Shown: positions 28,292 through 36,472 of the stretch, one piece after another
Position numbering within the stretch: the first letter of the stretch is position 1
Layout of the letters: each line of letters opens with the position of its first letter
Assembly: GCF_900111775.1 (NCBI RefSeq)
Contig: NZ_FOJJ01000001.1
Location: 248,001 to 312,000, forward strand
Length of the DNA stretch: 64,000 nucleotides
DNA from: Desulfuromonas acetexigens
GTDB taxonomy: Bacteria; Desulfobacterota; Desulfuromonadia; Desulfuromonadales; Trichloromonadaceae
Direction of reading: 5' to 3'
The notes under the pieces: generated by a model
Told to the model about the DNA's origin: nothing
What the model saw: the letters and a program-made list of their open reading frames with translations, nothing else
Database searches by the model: none
Program-made: the position numbers and the translations under genes

Positions 28292-29071
28292 ATGTCTCTC
28301 CTCAGGTTTATAGGTTCGATTTTTCTGCTTTTTGTTCTCGCTCAAGGGGTCTGGGCGGTGACTGGCGAGGTGCGGGTCATTGAACTCAAGCATCGTCAGG
28401 CCGAGGAGTTGCTGCCTGTCCTTGAATCCATGCTGGGGAGTGGCGGAGCGGTGAGCGCCCTGGATAACCGGCTGATTGTACGGGCACCGACCAAGGATAT
28501 GACCGCGGTGGAAAAACTCGTCGTACAATTGGATAACCCCCGCGTGATGCTGCGCATCGCCGTGCGTCAGGAGCAGTCGAGTGCCGCCATTGGGCGAGGG
28601 GGCGGCTCCCTCCTTTCGACCTCCCCCGGCAGAGTCGGGATCGAAGTGGGGAGTCGGATCCTCGGTAACCGCAACCAGAGTACGGAGCAGTTCGTACAGG
28701 TGCTGGATGGCGAAACGGCGTTGATCGAGGTCGGGCAACGGCGGCCCTATGCCCGTATCCGCGCCTATGTCGGCGGGCACCGGCGCGGGCTGGTCGAAGT
28801 GACGGACTTCCAGGATCTGGCCGAGGGTTTTCTGGTGCGGCCGAATCTGCAAGGGGAGGGGGTCGTTCTCGATATTTCCCCCTATCAGTCGACGCCGACC
28901 GACAGCGGCGCCATCGATTTCTCGCAGCTGACTACGCGGGTGGAAGCCCCCTTCGATGAGTGGATCGATCTCGGCGGTCATCTTGAAGGGCATTCCGTCG
29001 GCGACAACGGCGACAACGTCCTGCGGGCAGGCGGCGATCAGCGTCATCTGTGGATCAAAATCAGTCGTTAA
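28292..29071 (+). CDS. Exported secretin-N-domain-like protein without pore domain
   Basis: 259 residues. The N-terminus (MSLLRFIGSIFLLFVLAQGVWA) is a signal peptide. Residues about 24-90 resemble the N1/NolW-type secretin domain: VRVIELKHRQAEELLPVLESML, LIVRAPTKDMTAVEKLVVQLD. The rest has LDGETALIEVGQRRPYA and VVLDISPYQS, like the short strand-rich part at the start of secretin domains, but there is no secretin beta barrel and the protein ends soon after. ATG 28292 with GGGAGT upstream. It is followed 10 bases later by a thiamine-binding-type gene. It could be a periplasmic assembly factor or a remnant of a secretion/pilus secretin. The function is unknown. Confidence 0.75.
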   Translation: MSLLRFIGSIFLLFVLAQGVWAVTGEVRVIELKHRQAEELLPVLESMLGSGGAVSALDNRLIVRAPTKDMTAVEKLVVQLDNPRVMLRIAVRQEQSSAAIGRGGGSLLSTSPGRVGIEVGSRILGNRNQSTEQFVQVLDGETALIEVGQRRPYARIRAYVGGHRRGLVEVTDFQDLAEGFLVRPNLQGEGVVLDISPYQSTPTDSGAIDFSQLTTRVEAPFDEWIDLGGHLEGHSVGDNGDNVLRAGGDQRHLWIKISR

Positions 29072-29081
29072 GGAGATTGTC

Positions 29082-29390
29082 ATGGCAGTTGTCGAAGTCA
29101 GTGTCACGCCCCTGGGTACGGCCGGAGCCGGCGTTTCGGAATTTGTCGCCGGCTGTCTGCGTCTGGTCGAGAAGAGCGGTCTCAATTATCAGTTGACCCC
29201 CATGGGAACGATCATCGAGGGGGATCTGGACAAGATTTTTTTGTTGCTGCGGCAAATGCATGAATCTCCTTTCGCTGCCGGTGCCGGCCGGGTATCGACC
29301 TTGATCAAAATCGATGATCGCCGGGATCGGGAAGAACACTCCATGGCCAAAAAGATGCGATCGGTGACCGGCAAGTTGAAGGGGGATTAA
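29082..29390 (+). CDS. MTH1187-family (YqgV-like) thiamine-binding-type protein
   Basis: 102-residue cytoplasmic ferredoxin-like-fold protein of the MTH1187/YkoF (former DUF77) family. Visible pattern: VVEVSVTPLGTAGAGVSEFVA, YQLTPMGTIIEGDLDKIF, TLIKIDDRRDRE. Family members bind thiamine or its pyrimidine part; the physiological role is unsettled. ATG 29082 has AAGGAG upstream. Probably in one operon with the preceding exported protein, which gives no clear functional link. Confidence 0.85.
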   Translation: MAVVEVSVTPLGTAGAGVSEFVAGCLRLVEKSGLNYQLTPMGTIIEGDLDKIFLLLRQMHESPFAAGAGRVSTLIKIDDRRDREEHSMAKKMRSVTGKLKGD

Positions 29391-29450
29391 CCGGCCACTC
29401 ATCTTCCCGGGAAAGTCACCGTTGTCGGATGAATTAGTTCTCTTTTCCCC

Positions 29451-29480
29451 TTGACAGCAAGCGGGCGTTTTTGATATTAA
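29451..29480 (+). promoter_or_regulatory. tRNA-Cys promoter
   Basis: TTGACA at 29451-29456, 18-base spacer, TATTAA at 29475-29480, 35 bases before the tRNA. Confidence 0.6.
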
Positions 29481-29515
29481 TGCCGGGCCTTAAGCAGGCA
29501 CCTGTTTAAAATTTC

Positions 29516-29589
<74 letters not shown>

Positions 29590-29602
29590 TCATCAGTAAA
29601 AG

Positions 29603-29629
29603 AGCCGGTCCTTATGGGTCGGCTTTTTT
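29603..29629 (+). terminator. Terminator after tRNA-Cys
   Basis: AGCCGGTCC, loop TTAT, GGGTCGGCT (9 pairs, two G-T), then TTTTT. It overlaps an in-frame ATG (29614) of the next gene, which argues for the downstream start at 29647. Confidence 0.85.
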
Positions 29630-29646
29630 CGTTTCGGACGGTGCCC

Positions 29647-30471
29647 ATGTCGCTGCTCGCTCCTCAGGTCCTTCTTCTCTTCGCCTTAACCGGTTCGCTG
29701 GCCGGTCTGCTCGCCGGTCTGCTCGGCATCGGCGGCGGCATCATCCTGGTTCCCCTGTTCCTCTGGGCCTTTGAAGCGGTAAACCTCCCCTCCGAGATTG
29801 TTGTTCATGCCGCTTTCGCCACCAGTCTTTGCGTCATCATCCCGTCCGCTATCAGCAGCACCCTGGGCCATCGCCGACGGGGCAACGTCCAGTGGCGGCA
29901 GGTCATGCGCATGGCCGTCGGCGGCATTTGCGGGGCCCTCCTTGGCGCCGCTTTTGCTGCCTCTTTGTCCGGGGACTGGCTGAAGGGACTCTTTGGGGGG
30001 ATGCAGATTCTCGCGGCGGGAAAGATGTTCTTTTCCGATCCCCGACTTCCCCCCGAGGAATCGGACTTCCGTCCCTGGGGGCGCCTGCTCCTGATCGGCC
30101 TGATCGGCGGGCTCTTTTCCGCCTTTTTCGGGGCTGGCGGCGGCTTTATCGTGGTGCCGCTAATGCTCATGTGGCTGCGCATGCCGATGCATCTGGCGGT
30201 GGGGAATTCCAGCGCCCTGATCGTCATTTCAGCGATTTTCGGGGTGCTCTCCTACATCTATCACGGCTGGAACCACCCGCTGTTGCCTCCGCATTCCTTC
30301 GGCTATGTAAATCTTCTTGCCGCCGGACTGGTTATCCCATTCACCATGATCTTCGCCCGCCTCGGCGTTCGCTTTGCCGGACGTTTCAGCCACGCTAAAC
30401 TCGTTAGGATATTCGCGCTGATGCTGCTGGTGATCGGCACGCGTATGATCATCGCGACCCTTGGCTTCTGA
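29647..30471 (+). CDS. TauE/SafE-family membrane permease
   Basis: 274-residue integral membrane protein with about 7-8 segments. The TauE/SafE (DUF81) repeat signature GLLAGLLGIGGGIILVPLF occurs near residue 20 and again as FSAFFGAGGGFIVVPLML near 160. Family members are proposed anion or sulfite/sulfoacetate exporters. The substrate here is unknown. ATG 29647 is used because the longer frame passes through the tRNA-Cys terminator. The ribosome site (GGACGG) is weak. The next gene starts 17 bases later. Confidence 0.9.
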   Translation: MSLLAPQVLLLFALTGSLAGLLAGLLGIGGGIILVPLFLWAFEAVNLPSEIVVHAAFATSLCVIIPSAISSTLGHRRRGNVQWRQVMRMAVGGICGALLGAAFAASLSGDWLKGLFGGMQILAAGKMFFSDPRLPPEESDFRPWGRLLLIGLIGGLFSAFFGAGGGFIVVPLMLMWLRMPMHLAVGNSSALIVISAIFGVLSYIYHGWNHPLLPPHSFGYVNLLAAGLVIPFTMIFARLGVRFAGRFSHAKLVRIFALMLLVIGTRMIIATLGF

Positions 30472-30488
30472 CCTGGAGAGGTGCATCC

Positions 30489-31292
30489 ATGAATCGACGT
30501 CCTGCCGTGGCCGGCCAGTTTTATCCCGCTGACGCCCATTCCCTGCGACACCTGATTCAAAGCTACTGCCCCGTTGTTGATGCGAAAATCGCGGCGCTGG
30601 GGGTCATGGTGCCCCATGCCGGGTATGTCTATTCGGGGGCGATTGCCGGTGCCGCTTTCGCTCGGGTACAGATTCCCTCGAAGGTCATCCTCCTCGGTCC
30701 CAACCATCATGGCCTGGGAGCGCGCGCGGCCCTGTTTCCCGCAGGCAACTGGCAGACGCCCTTGGGCTCCGTCGCCATCGACGAGGATCTTGCCAGGGAG
30801 CTTTTGGCGGACTGTTCGTTCCTGGCGGCGGATCCCCGGGCGCACCTGGCGGAGCATTCGCTGGAGGTACAACTTCCCTTTCTGCAGGTGCTGGCGCCCG
30901 AGTGCCGGATCGTCCCCTTATGTCTGGGGCACCTTTCCCTTGAAAAACTGCTTGAACTCGGCGCCGCCCTGGCCCGGGTTATGGCGGCGCATTCCGGCGA
31001 GGTGCTGATGGTCGCCAGTTCCGACATGACCCATTACGAACCGGGGACCGTTGCCCGGGAAAAGGACGAACGTGCCTTGCAGCGGATTCTCGCTCTCGAT
31101 CCCGAAGGTCTCTATCGTACGGTTCGGGATGGGCGCATCAGCATGTGTGGGGTGTTGCCGACGGTGGCGATGCTGGAAGCGGCCCGCCTTGCCGGAGCGA
31201 GCCGGGCGGACATGGTCCGCTACGGCAATTCGGGCGACATTACCGGTGATCAGTCCGCGGTTGTCGGCTACGCCGGCGTGGTCCTGTCCTGA
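30489..31292 (+). CDS. MEMO-family protein (AmmeMemoRadiSam system protein B)
   Basis: 267 residues of the MEMO1 family, whose fold is that of class III extradiol dioxygenases. Visible: RRPAVAGQFYPADAHSLR, MVPHAGYVYSGAIAGAAFA, LLGPNHHGLG, AEHSLEVQLPFLQ, ASSDMTHYEPG, all conserved His/Asp positions. In many anaerobes it is encoded with AMMECR1 and a radical SAM protein; neither is next to it here. ATG 30489 follows GGAGAGGTG. The biochemical role is not established. Confidence 0.9.
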   Translation: MNRRPAVAGQFYPADAHSLRHLIQSYCPVVDAKIAALGVMVPHAGYVYSGAIAGAAFARVQIPSKVILLGPNHHGLGARAALFPAGNWQTPLGSVAIDEDLARELLADCSFLAADPRAHLAEHSLEVQLPFLQVLAPECRIVPLCLGHLSLEKLLELGAALARVMAAHSGEVLMVASSDMTHYEPGTVAREKDERALQRILALDPEGLYRTVRDGRISMCGVLPTVAMLEAARLAGASRADMVRYGNSGDITGDQSAVVGYAGVVLS

Positions 31293-31409
31293 CCCGGCAA
31301 TCCCCCATGCCCCTTGTCAATCCCCAGGGGATGCAGTATAAATCGGGCTCGCTTACGGCGGGCTCGAATTTTTCACCCTTTTTACGCGCCGAAACCACAG
31401 GAGAGTTTG

Positions 31410-32810
31410 ATGTCGGATTTACGTCTTCGTTTCGCCCCCAGCCCTACCGGCTATCTGCATATCGGCGGCGCCCGCACGGCGCTTTTTAATTACCTGCTGG
31501 CGAAAAAAGAGCAGGGCACCTTCATCCTCAGGATCGAGGATACGGACGTGGCTCGTTCCACCCAGGAGTCGGTCGATGCCATCCTTCAGGCCATGACCTG
31601 GCTGGGCTTGAGTTACGACAAAGGGCCCTATTACCAGTCCGATCGCTTCGATCTTTATAAAGCGAAGGTGCAAGAACTGCTCGATAAAGGCTTGGCCTAC
31701 CGCTGTTATTGCACCCAGGAAGAGCTCGATGCCAAGCGCGAAGCGGCCATGAAGAGCGGCGGCAAGCCCAAGTATGACGGGACCTGTCGTGAGCGGAAGC
31801 AGCCGCCAGCAGCGGATGCCCCCTTTGTGGTCCGTTTCAAATCCCCGCAGGAGGGGGAGATTACCTTCGTCGATCGCATCAAGGGGCCGATCACCTTCCG
31901 CAACGAAGAGCTCGACGACATCATCATCCAGCGCAGCGACGGCACCCCGACCTACAATTTCGTGGTGGTGGTCGATGATGCGGAAATGGGGGTCAACCTG
32001 ATCATTCGCGGCGACGACCATGTGAACAATACCCCCAGGCAGATTCCCATGTATACTGCCCTTGGCTATCCGATTCCCGAGTTTGCCCATGTGCCGATGA
32101 TTCTCGGTGCCGACAAAAGCCGCCTCTCCAAGCGCCACGGCGCGACCTCGGTGATGGCCTACCAGGAGCAGGGCTATCTCCCCGAAGCGCTGGTCAACTA
32201 TCTGGCGCGCCTGGGCTGGTCCCACGGGGATCAGGAGATCTTCTCCATGGATGAATTGATCGAAAAGTTCGCCCTCGAACAGGTCGGACGGGCAGCTGGG
32301 GTCTTTAATCCCGAAAAGCTGCTTTGGCTCAACGCCCACTACATCAAAACCGGCGACCCCGTCCGGTTGGCGACACTGCTCACCGAATTTCTCGCCAAAC
32401 AGGGGCTTTCCACCGAGGCAGGTCCGGATTTGCCGGCGGTGGTGAAAACCTTGCAGGAACGGGCGCGAACCCTGGTGGAGATGGCCGAAGGTGCGGCCTT
32501 TTATTATCGGTCGGAGGTGGAGTTCGACGCCGAAGCGGCGGCCAAGTTCCTTACCGCCGACAAGAGAATACCGTTCGAGGCGTTGATTCGCCATTTAGAG
32601 GCCTGTACCGACTGGTCCCATGACGGTATTGTCGCTGCTTTTCAAAACGTCATGGACGAAACCGGGCTCAAGCTCGGTAAATTTGGCCCCTCGGTGCGCG
32701 TCGCATTGGTCGGCTGCACAACCAGTCCCGGAATCCACGAAGTCGTCGAAGTGCTGGGTCAGACACGTACTCTGGTGCGATTGCGCCGCGCCCTCGAACT
32801 GCTGAATTGA
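31410..32810 (+). CDS. gltX: Glutamyl-tRNA synthetase
   Basis: Charges tRNA-Glu (and in organisms with GatCAB possibly tRNA-Gln). 466-residue class I enzyme: HIGH motif [41 protein letters not shown], and the KMSKS equivalent [13 protein letters not shown], then a helical anticodon-binding region. ATG 31410 with ACAGGAGAG upstream gives the usual N-terminus [14 protein letters not shown]; the longer frame from 31314 does not. A strong terminator follows. Confidence 0.98.
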   Translation: MSDLRLRFAPSPTGYLHIGGARTALFNYLLAKKEQGTFILRIEDTDVARSTQESVDAILQAMTWLGLSYDKGPYYQSDRFDLYKAKVQELLDKGLAYRCYCTQEELDAKREAAMKSGGKPKYDGTCRERKQPPAADAPFVVRFKSPQEGEITFVDRIKGPITFRNEELDDIIIQRSDGTPTYNFVVVVDDAEMGVNLIIRGDDHVNNTPRQIPMYTALGYPIPEFAHVPMILGADKSRLSKRHGATSVMAYQEQGYLPEALVNYLARLGWSHGDQEIFSMDELIEKFALEQVGRAAGVFNPEKLLWLNAHYIKTGDPVRLATLLTEFLAKQGLSTEAGPDLPAVVKTLQERARTLVEMAEGAAFYYRSEVEFDAEAAAKFLTADKRIPFEALIRHLEACTDWSHDGIVAAFQNVMDETGLKLGKFGPSVRVALVGCTTSPGIHEVVEVLGQTRTLVRLRRALELLN

Positions 32811-32821
32811 TCGACTGACGG

Positions 32822-32857
32822 TCGCGAACAGCCGCTGCAAATGGCTGTTCGCGATTT
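32822..32857 (+). terminator. Hairpin after gltX
   Basis: TCGCGAACAGCC, 9-base loop, GGCTGTTCGCGA (12 perfect pairs), followed by only TTT. Probable terminator with a short T run. Confidence 0.7.
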
Positions 32858-32939
32858 CACTCTGATTTATGCAACATCTCGTTTTTAAGTGTATTTTTTG
32901 TGCATGACCGGCCCCTGGAAAAGGTCAAAAAAAATTCTA

Positions 32940-32989
32940 TTGACAATGTCATTAGAAGTGGTAATTTCCATCCGCTTTCGCAAATTACC
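32940..32989 (+). promoter_or_regulatory. Promoter region with inverted repeat before a small exported protein
   Basis: TTGACA at 32940-32945 and a weak TAATTT at 32962-32967 (16-base spacer). The -10 is part of an inverted repeat GGTAATTT (32960-32967), 14 bases, AAATTACC (32982-32989), the shape of a repressor site. It lies 27 bases before the start at 33017. Confidence 0.45.
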
Positions 32990-33016
32990 TACCATTTTTG
33001 ACTTTTTTATCGGACG

Positions 33017-33340
33017 ATGATCAACAACGGACTCCTGCGAAAATTTTTCGCGATAGCACTCTTATTCACCATCGTTGGCATGCGCCTGAGTAGCGTGAGC
33101 TACGATGGTTTTGTCGTCCCCGTGCAGGATGTTATAGCCAAGGTTGCGGTCATGCTCGATGGCGACACCAAGCCGCAAGCCGCCCATTGTAAAGTCAAGG
33201 GGCAGGGGATGGATCTCCCCGTTCCTTGTGCCAATTTTGTCCTGACGGAAAGACTTCAGGTGTCGCGCCTGTCTTATCCTTCCATGCCGAAACTTATCTT
33301 GCCTGAAGGTCACACGACCATCTTCATACCTCCTGCCTAG
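33017..33340 (+). CDS. Small exported or membrane-anchored protein, unrecognised
   Basis: 107 residues. One N-terminal hydrophobic segment (about 9-25, FFAIALLFTIVGMRLSS) may be a signal peptide or anchor. The rest is short and soluble, with two cysteines (HCKVKGQG and VPCANFV) that could form a disulfide in the periplasm. No family recognised. ATG 33017; no strong ribosome site is visible. A promoter and inverted repeat lie upstream, so it may be regulated on its own. The reading frame could be spurious, but the signal-like N-terminus and isolated promoter favour a gene. Confidence 0.5.
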   Translation: MINNGLLRKFFAIALLFTIVGMRLSSVSYDGFVVPVQDVIAKVAVMLDGDTKPQAAHCKVKGQGMDLPVPCANFVLTERLQVSRLSYPSMPKLILPEGHTTIFIPPA

Positions 33341-33498
33341 CCCTTTTGGTCCGGCTCCGGGCCCCTATCCTCAAAATATCTCTCTTTCATGACAGACGCC
33401 CTTGTCACGGGCTTTTCTGTTTAATATTGCGCTTGTTTTTTCACTCCGTCCGCGTGTGCGGCGGTTCAATCAACCTACACTGGAAAGGTAACAAAGCA

Positions 33499-34014
33499 AT
33501 GCAAAAGAATGTCTTCTGCTGGGCCATGATGATCGTTTGTTGTGCTGTCTCCTTCGGTTGCGCCAAGAAAACCCAGGTCGCCGAAAACCTCGAAGCTCCC
33601 ACTGCCGTCGCTGCTCCCGTTGCTTCGGCTCCGGTGGACAATTCGGGCCGTCAATCCTCGGCGAGCGACCTGCGTGTCGGCAATGACCAGATGGGGATGA
33701 AAACCATTAACTTCGAGTTTGACAGCTATGTCCTCTCCGAAGGTTCCAAGGCCATTCTTCAGCAGAACGCTCAATGGATGAAGGCCAACCCCAGCGCCAA
33801 CATCGTTATCGAAGGTCACTGCGATGAGCGTGGTTCCGACGAGTACAATATGGCCCTGGGCGAGAACCGTGCCCGTGCCGCCAGCAACTACCTGGTCTCT
33901 CTTGGCGTTGCTCCGGAAAGCCTGCGTATCGTCAGCTACGGCGAGGAAAAGCCGGTGGCCTTTGGCTCGAACGAAGCCGCCTGGTCCCAGAACCGCCGCG
34001 CCGAATTCAAGTAA
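33499..34014 (+). CDS. pal: Peptidoglycan-associated lipoprotein Pal
   Basis: Outer-membrane lipoprotein of the Tol-Pal system that holds the envelope together. 171 residues: lipoprotein signal with VSFGC (Cys21), an Ala/Pro-rich linker, then an OmpA-like domain (about 65-170): INFEFDSYVLSEGSKAILQQ, IVIEGHCDERGSDEYNMALGENRARAASNYL, VSYGEEKP, and the final NRRAEF. The ERGSDEYN motif is typical of Pal. ATG 33499 with GGAAAGG upstream. The tol genes are not in this window, which is unusual but not rare. Confidence 0.92.
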   Translation: MQKNVFCWAMMIVCCAVSFGCAKKTQVAENLEAPTAVAAPVASAPVDNSGRQSSASDLRVGNDQMGMKTINFEFDSYVLSEGSKAILQQNAQWMKANPSANIVIEGHCDERGSDEYNMALGENRARAASNYLVSLGVAPESLRIVSYGEEKPVAFGSNEAAWSQNRRAEFK

Positions 34015-34035
34015 TTCGTCGGAAAATCGGTCTCG

Positions 34036-34079
34036 AACGCAAAAACGCCCGGTGGATTTCCACCGGGCGTTTTTGCGTT
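34036..34079. terminator. 20-bp bidirectional terminator between pal and hcp
   Basis: A perfect 20-bp stem with loop ATTT. The arms carry AACGCAAAAACGCCC and its complement, so each strand has a T run after the GC-rich core. It serves the converging pal (+) and hcp (-) genes. Confidence 0.92.
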
Positions 34080-34092
34080 GTTACTTTTTCAA

Positions 34093-35703
34093 TCAGCCAA
34101 GAATCTGTTTGAGATCTTCCTCGGCCGTGGTGATGGGGCCGATGTTGAAGTTTTCGACCAGGAAGTTGAGCACGTTCGGGGTAATGAAGGCCGGTAGCGA
34201 CGGTCCCAGTTTGATGTTCTTGATTCCGAGGTGGAGCAGGGTCAGGAGGATGGCGACCGCTTTCTGCTCGTACCAGGAGAGGATCATCGACAGGGGCAGA
34301 TCGTTGACCCCGCAGTTGAAGGCTTTCGACAGAGCGACGGCGATCTGGATGGCGCTGTAGGCGTCGTTGCACTGACCGACATCGAGCAGGCGGGGGATGC
34401 CGCCGATATCGCCGAAGTCGAGCTTGTTGAAGCGGTATTTACCGCAGGCCAGGGTCAGGATGACCGTATCCTTGGGCGCTTTTTCGGCGAACTCGGTATA
34501 GTAGTTGCGGCCCGATTTGGCGCCGTCGCAGCCGCCGATCAGGAAGAAGTGTTTGATCTGTCCGGCCTTGACCGCGTCGATGACCTTGTCGGCGACGCCG
34601 AGCACGGCGTTATGGCCGAAACCGGTGAGAATCTCCTTACCCGGAGCCTCGGGGAAGCCGTCGCATTCCAGAGCCTTGTTGATGACCGCCGAGAAATCCC
34701 AGCCTTCGACGTGCTTGACGTCGGGCCACTGAACCAGTCCCCAGGTGAAGAGGCGGTCTTTATAGCTGTCCGCCGGACGCTGGATGCAGTTGGTATTGAA
34801 GATGATCGCGCCGGGGAAGTCGACGAATTCCTTGGCCTGATCCTGCCAGGCGCCGCCGAAGTTGCCGACCAGGTGCGGATATTTCTTCAGCCCGGGATAG
34901 CCGTGGGCGGGGAGCATCTCGCCATGGGTGTAGATATTGATCCCTTTGCCCTCGGTCTGCTTGAGCAGTGTTTCAAGCATTTTCAGATCGTGGCCGGTGA
35001 CCAGGATCGCCTTTCCGGCTTTGGTGCCGAGTTGAACCGGAGTCGGAACCGGATGTCCGTAGGCGTCGGTGTGAGCCTTGTTCAGCAGCTCCATGGTGAC
35101 CAGGTTGATGCGGCCGCACTCCATGGCGAGAGTAACGAAGTCCATCAGCCCGAGATTGTTGTCGAGGGTGGCGGCGAGGGCCTTGTGGGTGAAGGCGTAG
35201 ATCTCGTCGTTCTCGGCGCCGAGAATCAGGGCATGGTCGGCGTAGGCCGCATAGCCCTTCATGCCGTAAATGAGGGTTTCCTGCATCGACTTGACGTCGG
35301 GATCGATTTCCACGCTCTTGACGCCATGCGCTTCGCCCTGTTGGATCAGTTCATCCGTGGTGGAAGCAGGCTGCCACTGCGCCGCCTCGGGGATGGCGCC
35401 GGTTACGGAACCGGCCAGATTCTTGGCCTTGGTCAGCATGGTGCCACACTTGCGCAAAATCTTGGCGATGGCTTCGGGATCGAAATCGACGTTGGTGACG
35501 GTGGTGAAGAGCCCTTCGATCATGAAGCGGTCGACTTCCGCGTCTTTCTTGCCGGCCTTGCGCGCTTCATTGGCCCAGAAGGCGACGCCCTTGAGGCCGA
35601 AAATCAGCAGGTCCTGCAAGGCCGCGACATCCGGCTTCTTGCCACAGACGCCGATTTTGGTGCAGCCGCCGTTGGCGGCCTGCTCGCATTGGTAACAAAA
35701 CAT
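34093..35703 (-). CDS. hcp: Hybrid cluster protein (hydroxylamine reductase type)
   Basis: Prismane protein with a [4Fe-4S] and a hybrid Fe-S-O cluster. It is linked to nitric oxide/hydroxylamine detoxification in anaerobes. 536 residues from ATG 35703: the N-terminal cysteines are C3-x2-C6-x7-C14-x5-C20 (MFCYQCEQAANGGC), then hybrid-cluster regions such as GHDLKMLETLLKQTEGKGINIYTHGEMLPAHGYP, NTNCIQRP, and LACGKYRFNKLDFGDI. A second ATG at 35775, also with a good ribosome site (AAGGAG), is in frame and would add MGILDWLGL and 15 more residues, so the start is ambiguous. The gene is alone on this strand. Confidence 0.95.
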   Translation of the reverse strand: MFCYQCEQAANGGCTKIGVCGKKPDVAALQDLLIFGLKGVAFWANEARKAGKKDAEVDRFMIEGLFTTVTNVDFDPEAIAKILRKCGTMLTKAKNLAGSVTGAIPEAAQWQPASTTDELIQQGEAHGVKSVEIDPDVKSMQETLIYGMKGYAAYADHALILGAENDEIYAFTHKALAATLDNNLGLMDFVTLAMECGRINLVTMELLNKAHTDAYGHPVPTPVQLGTKAGKAILVTGHDLKMLETLLKQTEGKGINIYTHGEMLPAHGYPGLKKYPHLVGNFGGAWQDQAKEFVDFPGAIIFNTNCIQRPADSYKDRLFTWGLVQWPDVKHVEGWDFSAVINKALECDGFPEAPGKEILTGFGHNAVLGVADKVIDAVKAGQIKHFFLIGGCDGAKSGRNYYTEFAEKAPKDTVILTLACGKYRFNKLDFGDIGGIPRLLDVGQCNDAYSAIQIAVALSKAFNCGVNDLPLSMILSWYEQKAVAILLTLLHLGIKNIKLGPSLPAFITPNVLNFLVENFNIGPITTAEEDLKQILG

Positions 35704-35902
35704 GGGGATGTTCCTTTCGGTGGTGGTTGAGGTTGTGTTCTTGTTCGATAAGCCGAGCCAGTCGAGAATACCCATGGTGTTCGCTCCTTGGTGTCGAGGG
35801 TTGAAAATAAGATTAAAATTCGCGAATATGGCGTTGTTGCGTGTATAATCTTCGCGTTAGCCGTGATGAAGTGTACATTAACAAAGACCTTGCGCAACCC
35901 CC

Positions 35903-35916
35903 TTGACTGAAGTCAA
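35903..35916. promoter_or_regulatory. TTGAC-N4-GTCAA palindrome (CRP/FNR-like box)
   Basis: TTGACTGAAGTCAA, a perfect 14-base palindrome in the gap between the divergent hcp and EVE genes. It resembles FNR/CRP-superfamily boxes. A minus-strand -10 like TATACA lies at 35842-35847, so the box would be about 70-75 bases upstream of an hcp start site. Regulation of hcp by an HcpR/FNR-type factor is a reasonable guess. Another palindrome, ATTCGCGAAT, is at 35818-35827. Confidence 0.5.
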
Positions 35917-35944
35917 AAAGCATTTTTTTATTCAAGGATTTTTC

Positions 35945-36472
35945 ATGCCCCAATTCTGGTTGATGAAATCGGAACCCAACTGCTTTTCTTTCGATGATCT
36001 GCTGCGCTCTCCTGAGCGGACGAGCCCCTGGGATGGCGTCCGCAACTATCAGGCCCGCAATTTTCTGCGCGACGAGATCCATGTCGGCGATGGCGTGCTC
36101 TTCTACCACAGCAATGTTCCCGCGCCGGCCATCGTCGGAGTGGCGAAAGTGGTTCGCGCGGGCTATCCCGATCATACCGCCCGCGATCCCGACAGCGATC
36201 ATTTCGACCCTCGCGCCACCGTCGATAATCCCATCTGGTACATGGTCGATGTGCAGGCCCTTATGGCTTTTCCTCAGCCGGTCTCCCGAGAGACGATGAA
36301 GGCGCACCCGCTCTTATCCGACATGGCTGTCCTCAAGCGGGGTAACCGCCTCTCGGTTCTTCCCGTCGACCCCCGTCACTGGCCCGTACTTTTTGAACTG
36401 GGTGGAATTTCACCCGCCCGGATCAATGAATTGCTCATATCTACTGGAGGAGAGGATGACTCGTCGCGGTAA
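35945..36472 (+). CDS. EVE domain protein
   Basis: 175-residue protein of the EVE/PUA-like family: MPQFWLMKSEPNCFSFDDL, WDGVRNYQARNFLRDEIHVGDGVLFYHSN, and IVGVAKVVRAGYPD. EVE domains bind modified bases in nucleic acids. The stand-alone bacterial form (thymocyte-nuclear-protein-1-like) has no firm role. ATG 35945 has AAGGA upstream; a longer in-frame start at 35903 lies in the palindrome. It overlaps the next gene by 17 bases. Confidence 0.9.
   Translation: MPQFWLMKSEPNCFSFDDLLRSPERTSPWDGVRNYQARNFLRDEIHVGDGVLFYHSNVPAPAIVGVAKVVRAGYPDHTARDPDSDHFDPRATVDNPIWYMVDVQALMAFPQPVSRETMKAHPLLSDMAVLKRGNRLSVLPVDPRHWPVLFELGGISPARINELLISTGGEDDSSR

Noticed and set aside
29614-29616. ATG start for the TauE-type permease
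   Set aside because: It is in the loop/stem of the tRNA-Cys terminator, and the family-like hydrophobic N-terminus begins at 29647.
34231-35730. 499-codon plus-strand open frame
   Set aside because: Antisense to hcp, which has all Fe-S motifs; the plus-strand product is low-complexity.
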